Shown here in pieces: positions 49,542-59,000 of a stretch of 64,000 bases of DNA (within the stretch, counting starts at the first letter, position 1; every line of letters starts with the position of its first letter). The notes under the pieces are model-generated. The model worked only from the letters and a program-made list of their open reading frames with translations. It was not told the origin of the DNA and did not search any database. The position numbers and the translations under genes were made by a program. The DNA lies in the NCBI GenBank assembly GCA_029946105.1, contig JAQSDW010000225.1:1-64000 (forward strand), given 5' to 3'. The stretch comes from Reyranella sp. (GTDB lineage: Bacteria; Pseudomonadota; Alphaproteobacteria; Reyranellales; Reyranellaceae).

Positions 49542-50141
49542 ATGACTCCCCTTTCGCCACGCTTCCAAGCCGTCATCGACGACATCGATGCCGCCAACGC
49601 ACAGGATCCCCGGCAGGACAGCGTGGCCGGCACGCTCCGTCCGCGCGAAGTCGTCTATTCGGAGCGGATGTCGGAATGCCTGGCCCTACTCTATCCGGAG
49701 GCTTCGGAAGCCCTGCGCATCGCCGCCCGCGCCCAGCACATCTGCCGCTGGCAAATCCCTCGGCAAAACTATCGGCTTGGCCGCGAAGGCTACAATGCCT
49801 GGCGATCCGCTTGCCGCGATCATCACGGAGCGCTCACCTCGGCGATCATGCGCCGTCACGGCTATGCCGAAAACGAGATCGCGCAGGCCGCAAAAATCAT
49901 CCGGAAAGAGCAGCTCAAGCGCGATCCCGAGAGCCAGGCTCTCGAGAATGTCGTGGCCGTCGTCTTCGTCCAGCACTACCTGGACGAATTCGTGGCCGAC
50001 CACAAAGACTACGACGACGCCAAACTCGCCGACATCCTGAAGAAGACGCTGCGCAAGATGGACCCGACAGGCCATGCCGCGGTCCTCGCGCTGCCGCTGC
50101 CGGCGGGGACCGTGCGCATCATCGATATCGCGCTGAAGTAA
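49542..50141 (+). CDS. DUF4202 family protein
   Basis: 199 residues from MTPLSPRFQAVIDDIDAANAQDP. Family phrases are YSERMSECLALLYPEASEALRIAARAQHI, CRWQIPRQNYRLGREGYNAWR and IIRKEQLKRDPESQALENVVAVVF. Function unknown; the His/Asp/Arg-rich helical pattern suggests a hydrolase-like fold, but this is a guess. It is divergent from nirB, and an association of this family with nitrate/nitrite assimilation loci is plausible. The chosen ATG lies just after GAATGG; in-frame codons upstream overlap the nirB promoter region. Confidence 0.8.
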   Translation: MTPLSPRFQAVIDDIDAANAQDPRQDSVAGTLRPREVVYSERMSECLALLYPEASEALRIAARAQHICRWQIPRQNYRLGREGYNAWRSACRDHHGALTSAIMRRHGYAENEIAQAAKIIRKEQLKRDPESQALENVVAVVFVQHYLDEFVADHKDYDDAKLADILKKTLRKMDPTGHAAVLALPLPAGTVRIIDIALK

Positions 50142-50150
50142 GTCGGCGCG

Positions 50151-51218
50151 CTACGCCGTCTTCACCAGCTCCGCGATGGCCGCGCCCACCGTCTTGGTGT
50201 CGCCGTTGCCGCCGAGATCCTTGGTCCGCGGGTTGCCTTCGAGCAACGACTGAGCGATTGCGCGCTCGATGCATTCCGCCGCCTCGGGATAGCCGAGGTG
50301 ACGGACCATCATGGCGCCCGACCAGATCTGGCCGATTGGATTGGCAATACCCTGCCCCGCGATGTCGGGCGCCGAGCCATGGACCGGCTCGAACATCGAC
50401 GGGAACTTGCGCTCCGGGTTGATGTTGCCCGATGGCGCCACGCCGATCGAACCCGTGAGAGCGGGGCCGAGATCCGACAGGATGTCGCCGAACAAGTTGG
50501 AACCGACCACGACGTCGAACCAATCCGGGTTGCGCACGAAGTGCGCCGTCAGGATGTCGATGTGATACTGGTCGGCCTTGATGTTCGGATACTTCTTCCT
50601 CATCGCGTCGAAGCGCTCATCCCAGAACGGCATGGTGTGAATGATGCCGTTGGACTTGGTGGCCGAGGTGACGTGTTTTTTCTTGGTCGTGCTGGCGAAA
50701 TCGAAGGCAAACTTCATGACGCGATCGACGCCCTTGCGGGTGAAGATCGCCTGCTGAATTGCCATCTCGTCGTCGGTGCCCTGGAACATGCGGCCGCCGA
50801 CCGAGCTATACTCCCCCTCGGTGTTCTCGCGCACCACCCAGAAATCGATGTCGCCCGGCTTGCGGTTGGCGAGCGGGCTCGGCACCCCCTCGAACAGACG
50901 CACGGGCCGCAGGTTCACGTACTCGTCGAACTCGCGGCGGATCGGAATCAACAGGCCCCACAGTGACACGTGATCGGGCACGCCCGGCCAGCCGACCGCG
51001 CCCAGGAAAATGCTCTCGAAAACCTTGAGCTGCTCCATGCCGTCGTCCGGCATCATCTTGCCAGTCTTGGCGAAGCGGTCACAGGACCAGTCGAAGTCGG
51101 TGAATTCGAGTTCGAAGTTGAAGCGGCGGGCTGCGGCTTCGAGCACGCGAACGCCCTCCGGCAGAACTTCCTTGCCGATTCCGTCACCCGGAATGAGCGC
51201 GATCTTGTGCTTGGCCAT
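50151..51218 (-). CDS. Tartrate/D-malate dehydrogenase (isopropylmalate dehydrogenase family)
   Basis: A 355-residue beta-decarboxylating dehydrogenase. It starts MAKHKIALIPGDGIGKEVLPEG, with YVNLRPVRLFEGVPSPL, VVRENTEGEYSSVGGRMFQGT (the TtuC/DmlA-type variant) and GSNLFGDILSDLGPALTGSIGVAPSGNINP. It oxidises tartrate or D-malate with NAD+ and Mn2+. It converges on DUF4202 and is divergent from the amidohydrolase operon. Confidence 0.9.
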   Translation of the reverse strand: MAKHKIALIPGDGIGKEVLPEGVRVLEAAARRFNFELEFTDFDWSCDRFAKTGKMMPDDGMEQLKVFESIFLGAVGWPGVPDHVSLWGLLIPIRREFDEYVNLRPVRLFEGVPSPLANRKPGDIDFWVVRENTEGEYSSVGGRMFQGTDDEMAIQQAIFTRKGVDRVMKFAFDFASTTKKKHVTSATKSNGIIHTMPFWDERFDAMRKKYPNIKADQYHIDILTAHFVRNPDWFDVVVGSNLFGDILSDLGPALTGSIGVAPSGNINPERKFPSMFEPVHGSAPDIAGQGIANPIGQIWSGAMMVRHLGYPEAAECIERAIAQSLLEGNPRTKDLGGNGDTKTVGAAIAELVKTA

Positions 51219-51332
51219 TAATTCCTCCCAAAAAGCGCGCGGACCCTAGCAGCGCGACCTTGCCATGCAAGCGCGGCATTGCCCCTAGCAGATGCGCTTG
51301 GCAATATGAATGCTCGTTTACCAGGAGCAGCC

Positions 51333-53018
51333 ATGACCTACGACCTCAAGATCACCGGCGGTACCATCGTCGACGGGACGGGCAAGGCGGGCTTCGTCGG
51401 TGACGTCGGGATCAAGGACGGCAAGGTCGTGTCCCTCGGCAAGGCCGAAGGCGCCGCCACCACGACCATCGACGCAACGGGCAAAGTCGTGTCGCCCGGC
51501 TTTGTCGACGTGCACACCCATTACGATGCGCAGATCCTGTGGGATCGCATGCTCACCATCTCGCCTTGGCATGGCGTCACCACGACGGTGATCGGCAATT
51601 GCGGGTTCGGTGTCGCCCCGACCAAAGCCATTCACCGCAAGCTGATCATGCAGACACTCGAGAAAGTCGAGGGCATGAGCCTCGACGCGCTGCAGGCCGG
51701 ACTGGGCGAGACCTGGCCGTTCGAGACCTTCCCGCAATATCTCGACACGCTTGAGAAGCGCGGCTCGGCGATCAATGTCGCCGCCCTGTTCGGCCACACG
51801 CCGCTGCGCATGTTCGTCATGGGCGAGGAATCGACAGAGCGTGCCGCCACCGTCGACGAGGTTGGCGCGATGAAGAGACTGATGCGCGAGGCCATGGAGG
51901 CCGGCGCCATCGGCTTCGGCACGTCGGTGTCGGTGAGCCACAACGGCTATGCCGGCAAGCCGGTCCCCAGCCGCCAGGCCACCGTCGAGGAAATGGACTC
52001 GCTGGTATCGGTCATGGGTGAGCTGAAGCGCGGCCTGATGCAGATCACCATCGGCCGTGAATTCTCGACCCGGCACATGGCCGAGGTCAGCCGCAAGCAC
52101 GGCGTGCCCGTCACCTGGACCGCCCTCCTCTCCCACCTCTACGGCCCCGGCGGACATCGCAAGCAGCTCGACCTCGCCGCCGAACAGCGCAGGTCGGGAG
52201 CGATGGTCATCCCGCAGGTGAGCTGCCGGCCGCTCAACTTCGAATTCACCTTCGCCGAGCCGTTCATCTTCGACGTCATGAAGTTCATGAACGAGCTCGC
52301 CATCGAGGATGCCAAGGCCCCCGGCACGCGCCGTCGGGCCTATGCCGACCCGGCGTGGCGCGAGAAGCTGCGGAGCCAGGTGACGCCCCTCTTCCAGCGC
52401 TGGTGGGACCGCGTGGTCATCGCCTGGGCACCATCGGCCCGCGAACTCGAGGAAATGCCGCTCGCCAGCGCCGCCGCCAAGCTCGGCAAGGACCCGGTCG
52501 ACCTCGCCCTCGATCTGGCGCTCGCCAACGACCTGCAGGCGCGCTTCCGCATGGCCGTCATGAACTTCGACGAGAAGGAAGTGGCCGAGCTGATCACCGA
52601 TCCGCACACCATCATTGCCCTGTCCGATGCCGGCGCCCATGCCAGCCAGCTTTGCGATGCCTGCTACTCGACCCATCTGCTGGGCCATTGGGTGCGCGAG
52701 AAGAAGACGCTTACCCTCGAGGAGGCCGTGCATCACCTCACGCAGCGGCCGGCCGAGATGTTCGGCATCACCGATCGAGGCGTGCTGGCAGAGGGCCGTC
52801 CCGCTGACGTCGTGGTGTTCGACGCCGCGACCGTCGGACCCGGTCCGCTGAAGCGCGTCTACGATCTGCCGGCCGGTGCCGACCGCCTGGTGTCCGATGC
52901 GAGCGGCATCGATGCCGTGATCGTCAACGGCAGACTGATTCGCCAGAACAACAAGGATACTGTTGCCGCCAACGACAAGCTGCCCGGTCGTCTGCTACGA
53001 CATGGCCGCGCCGCCTGA
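51333..53018 (+). CDS. Amidohydrolase family 3 / N-acyl-D-amino-acid deacylase-like
   Basis: 561 residues from MTYDLKITGGTIVDGTGKAGFVGDVG, with an AGGAG ribosome binding site. Metal-binding motif VDVHTHYDAQ, followed by GNCGFGVAP and, late, LSDAGAHASQLCDA. The composite beta-sandwich and TIM-barrel layout is typical of D-aminoacylases, but SDAGAH differs from the SDG seen in characterised D-aminoacylases. The substrate is therefore open. It is the first gene of a three-gene plus-strand operon. Confidence 0.87.
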   Translation: MTYDLKITGGTIVDGTGKAGFVGDVGIKDGKVVSLGKAEGAATTTIDATGKVVSPGFVDVHTHYDAQILWDRMLTISPWHGVTTTVIGNCGFGVAPTKAIHRKLIMQTLEKVEGMSLDALQAGLGETWPFETFPQYLDTLEKRGSAINVAALFGHTPLRMFVMGEESTERAATVDEVGAMKRLMREAMEAGAIGFGTSVSVSHNGYAGKPVPSRQATVEEMDSLVSVMGELKRGLMQITIGREFSTRHMAEVSRKHGVPVTWTALLSHLYGPGGHRKQLDLAAEQRRSGAMVIPQVSCRPLNFEFTFAEPFIFDVMKFMNELAIEDAKAPGTRRRAYADPAWREKLRSQVTPLFQRWWDRVVIAWAPSARELEEMPLASAAAKLGKDPVDLALDLALANDLQARFRMAVMNFDEKEVAELITDPHTIIALSDAGAHASQLCDACYSTHLLGHWVREKKTLTLEEAVHHLTQRPAEMFGITDRGVLAEGRPADVVVFDAATVGPGPLKRVYDLPAGADRLVSDASGIDAVIVNGRLIRQNNKDTVAANDKLPGRLLRHGRAA

Positions 53019-53037
53019 ACCGATTAGGGAGAGAACA

Positions 53038-53340
53038 ATGATCCACGTCATCGCCATCATCACCGCCAAGCCCGGCAAGCGCGACGAAATCCTCAAGAAC
53101 TTCAAGGCCAACGTACCTGCCGTGCATGCCGAAAAAGGCTGTATCGAGTACGGCGCCACCGTCGACACCGATGGCGGCCCGTTCGCCAAGTTCGGCCCCG
53201 ATACCTTCGTGGTGATCGAAAAGTGGGAGAGCATGGATCACCTCAAGGCCCACGGTGCCTCGGAGCACATGAAGGCCTACGGCGCCAAGAACAAGGACCT
53301 CGTCGCCGAGCGCGCCGTCCACGTCCTGCAAAACGCTTGA
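53038..53340 (+). CDS. Antibiotic biosynthesis monooxygenase (ABM) domain protein
   Basis: A 100-residue ferredoxin-like ABM/YgiN-type protein: MIHVIAIITAKPGKRDEILKNF, EKGCIEYGATVDTD, and EKWESMDHLKAHGASEHMKAY. Such small dimeric enzymes oxidise quinols and other aromatics without a cofactor. It lies 19 bases after the amidohydrolase; its stop overlaps the next start (TTGA). Confidence 0.88.
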   Translation: MIHVIAIITAKPGKRDEILKNFKANVPAVHAEKGCIEYGATVDTDGGPFAKFGPDTFVVIEKWESMDHLKAHGASEHMKAYGAKNKDLVAERAVHVLQNA

Positions 53341-54140
53341 TCGCCGAGAGCGCCGTCGCCGCCTACGACCGCGACGGCGTCGTCTGCCTGCGCAATCAAT
53401 TCGACGCGCGTTGGACCCAGCGCCTGCGCGCGGCGATAGAACGTGACCTCGCTTCGCCCGGGCCGCATGCGACCAACTTTGCCGAAGGCAGCAGCGCGGG
53501 GAAGTTCTTCGGCGACATGTACATGTGGCGGCGCGATCCCGAGTTCCGTGCCGCCGCTCTCGAGTCTCCGGCAGGCGCCATCGCGGCCCGACTCATGGGC
53601 TCGTCCAACGTCGATTTCTTCTACGACCAGCTTTTCGTCAAGGAACCCGGCACGGCCCATCCGACGCCGTGGCACCAGGACCAGCCCTACTGGCCGGTGA
53701 CCGGCTGGCAGATCACCTCGGTCTGGATCGCGCTCGACGACATCGACCGCAGCAACGGCGCCGTCGAGTTCATCGCGGGTTCCCATCGCTGGGGCATCAA
53801 CTATCGTCCGACGCCGTTCCGCAAAGGACACGAAGCGAAGTTCACCGACAGCGATCTCGCGCAGATCCCCGACATCGACGCGGACCGCGGCAAGTACGAC
53901 ATCAGGTCATGGCGGATGGCGCCCGGTGACTGCCTGGTGTTCCACGCCATGATCGTCCATGGCGCCCCCGGAAACGATACGCCCGGCGCGCGCCGGCGCG
54001 GCCTGTCGCTCCGCTACACCGGTGACGACGTACGCTACGATCCTCGGCCGGGCACTTTCCAGTTCCCGCACAAGCCCGACCTTGCCGCCGGTGCTGCGAT
54101 GACGTGCGAGCTCTTCCCGCGGGTCTGGCCCAGGCAGTAA
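53337..54140 (+). CDS. Phytanoyl-CoA dioxygenase (PhyH) family protein
   Basis: 267 residues from a TTG at 53337 (LIAESAVAAYDRDGVVCLRN). Iron ligands are H113 and D115 in PWHQDQPYW, and a distal His in HAMIVHGAPGN. Typical PhyH phrases are VWIALDDIDRSNGAVEFIAGSHRWG. It is a non-haem Fe(II)/2-oxoglutarate oxygenase of unknown substrate. The frame is open upstream, but that part overlaps the ABM gene and is not PhyH-like. The TTGA overlap supports the TTG start. Confidence 0.87.
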   Translation: MIAESAVAAYDRDGVVCLRNQFDARWTQRLRAAIERDLASPGPHATNFAEGSSAGKFFGDMYMWRRDPEFRAAALESPAGAIAARLMGSSNVDFFYDQLFVKEPGTAHPTPWHQDQPYWPVTGWQITSVWIALDDIDRSNGAVEFIAGSHRWGINYRPTPFRKGHEAKFTDSDLAQIPDIDADRGKYDIRSWRMAPGDCLVFHAMIVHGAPGNDTPGARRRGLSLRYTGDDVRYDPRPGTFQFPHKPDLAAGAAMTCELFPRVWPRQ

Positions 54141-54145
54141 TTTCT

Positions 54146-54802
54146 CTACTTCAGGATGCCCCTGATCACGATGTCCTGCATGCCCTTGATGAGCAGCTCG
54201 CGATTCGACCAGGGGAACTCGGGCTTCATGATCATGGCGGCGACGACGCCGTGGATGCCCATCCAGCACAGCTCGGCACAGGTATCGGGCGGGTAGTTCA
54301 ATTTGACGCCCGACGCCTCGAGTTGGGACAGCAGCGCGACCAGCCGAGTGAACACGAGAGCGCCGCCAACCCCGGGGCGGGTCGGATCGTCGATCGGCAT
54401 GCGGTGGCCGACCTTGCGCACCGATTCGGGAATATTGTTGCCGATGAAGACCAGCCGGTACTCGTCGGGATGTTCCAGGCCAAAGCGCGCATAGGCGTCG
54501 CCGAAGCGGCGCACCCTCTCCAGGGGATCGCTGACGGTGTTCTCTATGTCGGTGATGCGTTCGATCAGGCGACCGAAGGTCTGGTCGCAAAGCGCCAGCA
54601 TCATCGCTTCCTTGTCGTGGAAGTAGAGGTAGAGCGCAGGCGCCGACACGCCCACCCGATCGGCGATCCGGCGGATCGTGGTGGCGTTGTAGCCCTCCTC
54701 GAGGAACAGCTCCTTCGCGGCCTGGAGGATCTCCTCCCGGCGCGTATGGCCCTCGCCTCGCTTTTTGCGACCGGACGCCACGGCTGTTGATAGGGCTGCC
54801 AA
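54146..54802 (-). CDS. TetR/AcrR family repressor of the divergent RND pump
   Basis: 218 residues. The N-terminal HTH is in TRREEILQAAKELFLEEGYNATTIRRIADRVGVSAPALYLYFHDK (about 20-64). The C-terminal ligand domain contains GLEHPDEYRLVF. The start is TTG at 54802 with AGGGAG 6-7 bases upstream; a GTG seven codons later is an alternative. It is divergent from the efflux genes across a spacer with two tandem palindromes, so it probably represses both directions. Confidence 0.9.
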   Translation of the reverse strand: MAALSTAVASGRKKRGEGHTRREEILQAAKELFLEEGYNATTIRRIADRVGVSAPALYLYFHDKEAMMLALCDQTFGRLIERITDIENTVSDPLERVRRFGDAYARFGLEHPDEYRLVFIGNNIPESVRKVGHRMPIDDPTRPGVGGALVFTRLVALLSQLEASGVKLNYPPDTCAELCWMGIHGVVAAMIMKPEFPWSNRELLIKGMQDIVIRGILK

Positions 54803-54838
54803 TTTTAACTCCCTGCTCTTGACTCTTAACTTAACATA

Positions 54839-54863
54839 GATAAGTTATCAATGATAAGTTATC
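54839..54863. promoter_or_regulatory. Two tandem palindromes, probable TetR operator
   Basis: GATAAGTTATC, a perfect 11-base palindrome, occurs at 54839-54849 and again at 54853-54863 (14-base period). They lie between the divergent TetR gene and the RND operon, the usual arrangement for AcrR-type control. Confidence 0.75.
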
Positions 54864-54914
54864 AATGATCAGTTTCCCCACTGAACATTGTAAACCTCGG
54901 AAGGAAGGCCCGCC

Positions 54915-56075
54915 ATGCGTCTCCCGCTCGATTGGTTGCCCCGGAAGGCCAGTTTTCCCAGGATTCCGCTCAAGTTCGTGCTGATTGCAGCCGGTACTGC
55001 AGTGGCGGGTGCAGCGGGTTTTGCCGCCCTGTCGTTGACGGCGAATGCCTCGCGCGTGCCGACCAACGAACCGGCCATGCGCCCGGCACGCGTCCTCGAA
55101 ATCGCCTATGGCAAGCAGGCCCTGTCCCTCGTTCTTGCCGGCACGGTCGTGCCTCGCATCGAGACCACCCTGGGGTTCCGCGTCTCCGGCAAGATCGTCC
55201 AGCGCTCGGTGGATGTCGGCACCATCGTCATGCCGGGCGACCTGATCGCGCAGCTCGATCCTGCCGACTACCGCCTCGCCGTCGATAACGCGCGCGCAGC
55301 ACTGGCCTCCGCCGAGGCCGACCATATCCGTGCCAAGGCCGATCACGAGCGCTATCAGGCGCTGCGTGGGGGTGCCGCCTTCACGCCGCAAACCCTTGAA
55401 CAGCGCCAATCGCTGGCAGCTACGGCGCTCGCGCGCGTCGACCAGGCGCGCAGCCAGCTCTCCTCGGCCGAGAACAATCTGGCCTACACCGAACTCCACG
55501 CCGACACCGCGGGCGTCGTCACCGCGGTGCAGGCCGAGGTCGGCCAGGTCATGGCCCAGGGACAGGGCGTCATCCGGTTGGCGCGCACCGACGAACTCGA
55601 GATCCTGGTCGGCGTGCCGGAGCATCGCCTGAAGGTGGTACGCGCCTCGGCCGCCGCCGGTTTCGAGCTGTGGTCCGACCCCGGCCATCGCCGCGCCGCC
55701 CGCCTGCGCGAGCTCTCGCCCAGTGCCGATCCCACGACCCGTACTTATCCGGCACGTTTCAGCATCGTCGACCCGCCCGAATTCATCGGCCTCGGCATGA
55801 CCGCGACGCTGAGCTTCGAGCGGCCTGACGCCGTGGAAGTGGCCGAAGTGCCGCTGGCTGCAATCTTCCAGCGCGGCACGCAACCCGCCGTCTGGGTCGT
55901 CGACAGGACCAGCGGCGCGGTCGAGCTGCGTCCCGTCACCGTCGCACGCTGGGGCAACGACACGGCGGCGATCCTCTCAGGCGTCAAGCAAGGCGAATTG
56001 ATCGCGACGGCGGGCGTGCACAAGCTCGAGACAGGCCAGAAGGTGAAGCCGGTGCAGCAGGCGGCACGGCCGTGA
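54915..56075 (+). CDS. RND efflux membrane fusion protein
   Basis: A 386-residue HlyD/AcrA-type adaptor. An N-terminal membrane anchor or signal lies at about 18-40 (FVLIAAGTAVAGAAGFAAL). The biotinyl-lipoyl half (LGFRVSGKIVQRSVDVGTIVMPGDLIAQLDPADY), a coiled-coil hairpin (about 125-185) and the beta-barrel domains follow. It links the inner-membrane pump to an outer-membrane channel, which is not encoded here. Its stop overlaps the pump's GTG start (GTGA). Confidence 0.92.
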   Translation: MRLPLDWLPRKASFPRIPLKFVLIAAGTAVAGAAGFAALSLTANASRVPTNEPAMRPARVLEIAYGKQALSLVLAGTVVPRIETTLGFRVSGKIVQRSVDVGTIVMPGDLIAQLDPADYRLAVDNARAALASAEADHIRAKADHERYQALRGGAAFTPQTLEQRQSLAATALARVDQARSQLSSAENNLAYTELHADTAGVVTAVQAEVGQVMAQGQGVIRLARTDELEILVGVPEHRLKVVRASAAAGFELWSDPGHRRAARLRELSPSADPTTRTYPARFSIVDPPEFIGLGMTATLSFERPDAVEVAEVPLAAIFQRGTQPAVWVVDRTSGAVELRPVTVARWGNDTAAILSGVKQGELIATAGVHKLETGQKVKPVQQAARP

Positions 56076-59000
56076 GTACCCGCACCAACCTCTCGGCGCT
56101 GGCGCTGAAATACAGCACGCTGACCGTCTTCTTCATGCTGGCGCTCAGCATTGCCGGCGTCTACGCCTTCTTCAGCCTCGGTCGCGCCGAGGATCCGCCC
56201 TTCACCATCAAGCAGATGGTGGTATCGGCGGCATGGCCCGGCGCCACTTCGCGCGAGGTCGAGCAGCAGGTCACCGACAAGATCGAGACCAAGCTGCAGG
56301 AACTGCCCTACTTCTTCAACGTCACGAGCTACACCAAGCCCGGCGAGACGGTGATCTACGTCTCGCTGCGCGACGACGTTCCGCCAGCCAAGGTGGCCGA
56401 CCTCTGGTACCAGGTGCGCAAGAAGGTAGGCGACATCCGCGGGAACCTGCCGCAGGGCGTGGTCGGACCGTTCTTCAACGACGAATACGGCGATACCTAC
56501 AGCCTGATCTGGGCTTTCGAATCGGACGGCTTCTCGCCGGCCGAGGTGAAGGACATCGCCAAGGCGGTGCGCCAGCGCATCCTGCGCGTGCCCGACGTCA
56601 CCAAGGCCGATCTGTTTGGCCTGCAGGACGAGAAGATCTACATCGAATTCAGCCACACGCGCCTGGCCATGTTGGGCGTGCCGGTCGACCAGATCCTCGA
56701 CGTCGTCCGCAAGCAGAACGCCATCGTGGCCTCCGGTACCGTCGAGACCAAGGGCGAGCGCGTGGCCGTGCGTGTCGATGGCGCCCCGACATCGGCCGCC
56801 GATCTCGCCAACCTGCCCTTTAGCGCCAACGGCCGCACCCTCACCCTGGGCGACGTCGCCGAGATCCGGCGCGGCTACCAGGATCCGCTGCAGCTCTCCA
56901 TGCGCTTCAAGGGCAAGTCCGTGATCGGCCTTGGTGTCGTCATGGCACCGGGCGGCAATGTCCAGACGCTCGGCAAGACACTCGAGGCCGCGATGGCCGA
57001 GGTCGAACGCGAGCTGCCGGTCGGAATCACCGTGCACCGCGTCGCCAACCAGCCGGAAGTGGTCGACAAATCGTTCGAGGAGTTCACCTCCTCTCTGCTT
57101 GAGGCTCTGGCCATCGTCCTGGTCGTGTCGTTCATCAGCCTGGGCGTCAGGACGGGCATCATCGTGGCGCTGTCGGTGCCACTGGTGCTCGCCATCACCT
57201 TCGTCGGCATGCTGCTGCTCGGCATCGACTTCCAGCGCATCTCGCTCGGCGCCCTGATCATCGCACTCGGCCTGCTGGTCGACGACGCCATCATCGCCGT
57301 CGAGATGATGATGGTGAAGCTCGAACAGGGTTTCGGCCGCACGGAGGCCGCCACCTTCGCCTACACCTCGACGGCGTTCCCGATGCTTACCGGCACCCTG
57401 GTCACGGCCGCGGGTTTCGTGCCCGTGGGCTTCGCCAAGTCGAGCGCCGGCGAATATACCAACTCGATCTTCTGGGTGGTCGGCATCTCGCTGATCGTGT
57501 CGTGGTTCGTGGCGGTGCTGTTCACGCCCTGGCTCGGCTACCGGCTGCTGCCGCAGCCCAAGGAGCAGCATTCCGACCCCTACCAGGGCCGGCTCTACAC
57601 GCTCTTCCGTCGTGTCCTCGTATGGTGCGTGACGTGGCGCAAGACCACCATCGCCATCACCGCCCTCGCCTTCCTGGGCTCCATGGGCCTGATGGGCCTG
57701 GTGCAGAAGCAGTTCTTCCCGACCTCGAACCGGCCCGAGCTGATCGTCGACATGCGGCTGGCCCAGGGCGCCTCGTTCGCCGCCACAAATGCCGAAGTGA
57801 CGAAGCTGGAGCGCCTGCTGGGCGCCAATCCGGACGTCAGCCATTACACCGCCTACGTGGGTGCCGGCAGCCCGCGCTTCTACCTGCCGACCGTGCCGGA
57901 ACTGGCCAATGCGAGCTTCGGCCAGATCATCGTCATGACCAAGGACCTCGAAGCCCGCGAGCGCGTGCTTGCGATGCTCAACAAGGCCTTCGCCGAGGAC
58001 TTCGAAGCGGTGCGAGCCCGCGTCCAGCGGCTGCAGAACGGCCCGCCGGTCGCCTACCCCGTCATGTTCCGCGTGCTGGGCGAGGACCCGCAGCAGGTCC
58101 GCGCCGTCGCCGGGAAGGTCCGCCAGGTCTTCAAGGCCGATCCGGCCACGCGCGACATCAATTTCGACTGGAACGAGCTCGCCAAGACCGTGCGGCTGGA
58201 AGTCGATCAGAACAAGGCGCGCGCGCTCGGCATCGACTCGCAGCTGCTCGGCAACACCCTGCAGACCCTGTTGTCGGGCGTGGTGGTGACGCAGTACCGC
58301 GACCGCGCCGAGAGCATCGACGTGGTCGCCCGCGCCGTGCCCGGCGAGCGGCTGAGCCTGGAGGGCCTGGAGGCGATCAACCTCCGGACCGCCAACGGCG
58401 GCGTGGTGTCCCTCGCCCAGATCGCGACGCTACGCTTCGAGCTCGAGGAGCCGATTCTTTGGCGCCGCAACAAGGACCTGTTGATGACGGTCCGCGCCGG
58501 CGTCATCGACGGCGTGCAGGGCCCCGATGTCGCCGACCGCATCGACAATGCACTGGCACCGGTGCGCGCCGGGTTGCCGGACGGCTATCGCATCGAGGTC
58601 GGCGGCGACAAGGAGGAGAGCGCCCGCAGCCAGGGCTCGATCTTCAGGATGATGCCCGTCATGGCCTTCCTGATGGTGCTGTTCCTGATGCTGCAGCTGC
58701 AGAGCTTCTCCAAGCTTGCGCTCGTCATGCTGACGGCGCCGCTCGGCATGATCGGCGTGGCGCTGTTCCTGCTCGCCTTCAACCAGCCCTTCGGCTTCGT
58801 CTCGCTGCTGGGCACCATTGCGCTTGCCGGCATGATCATGCGCAACTCGGTGATCCTGGTCGACCAGATCGACCAGGATATCGAAGCCGGCCACACGCAG
58901 TGGGATGCGGTGATCGACGCCACGGTGCGTCGCGCCCGTCCGATCCTGCTCACCGCCGGCACGGCCATCTTTGCCATGGTCCCGCTGTCGCGCAGCGTGT

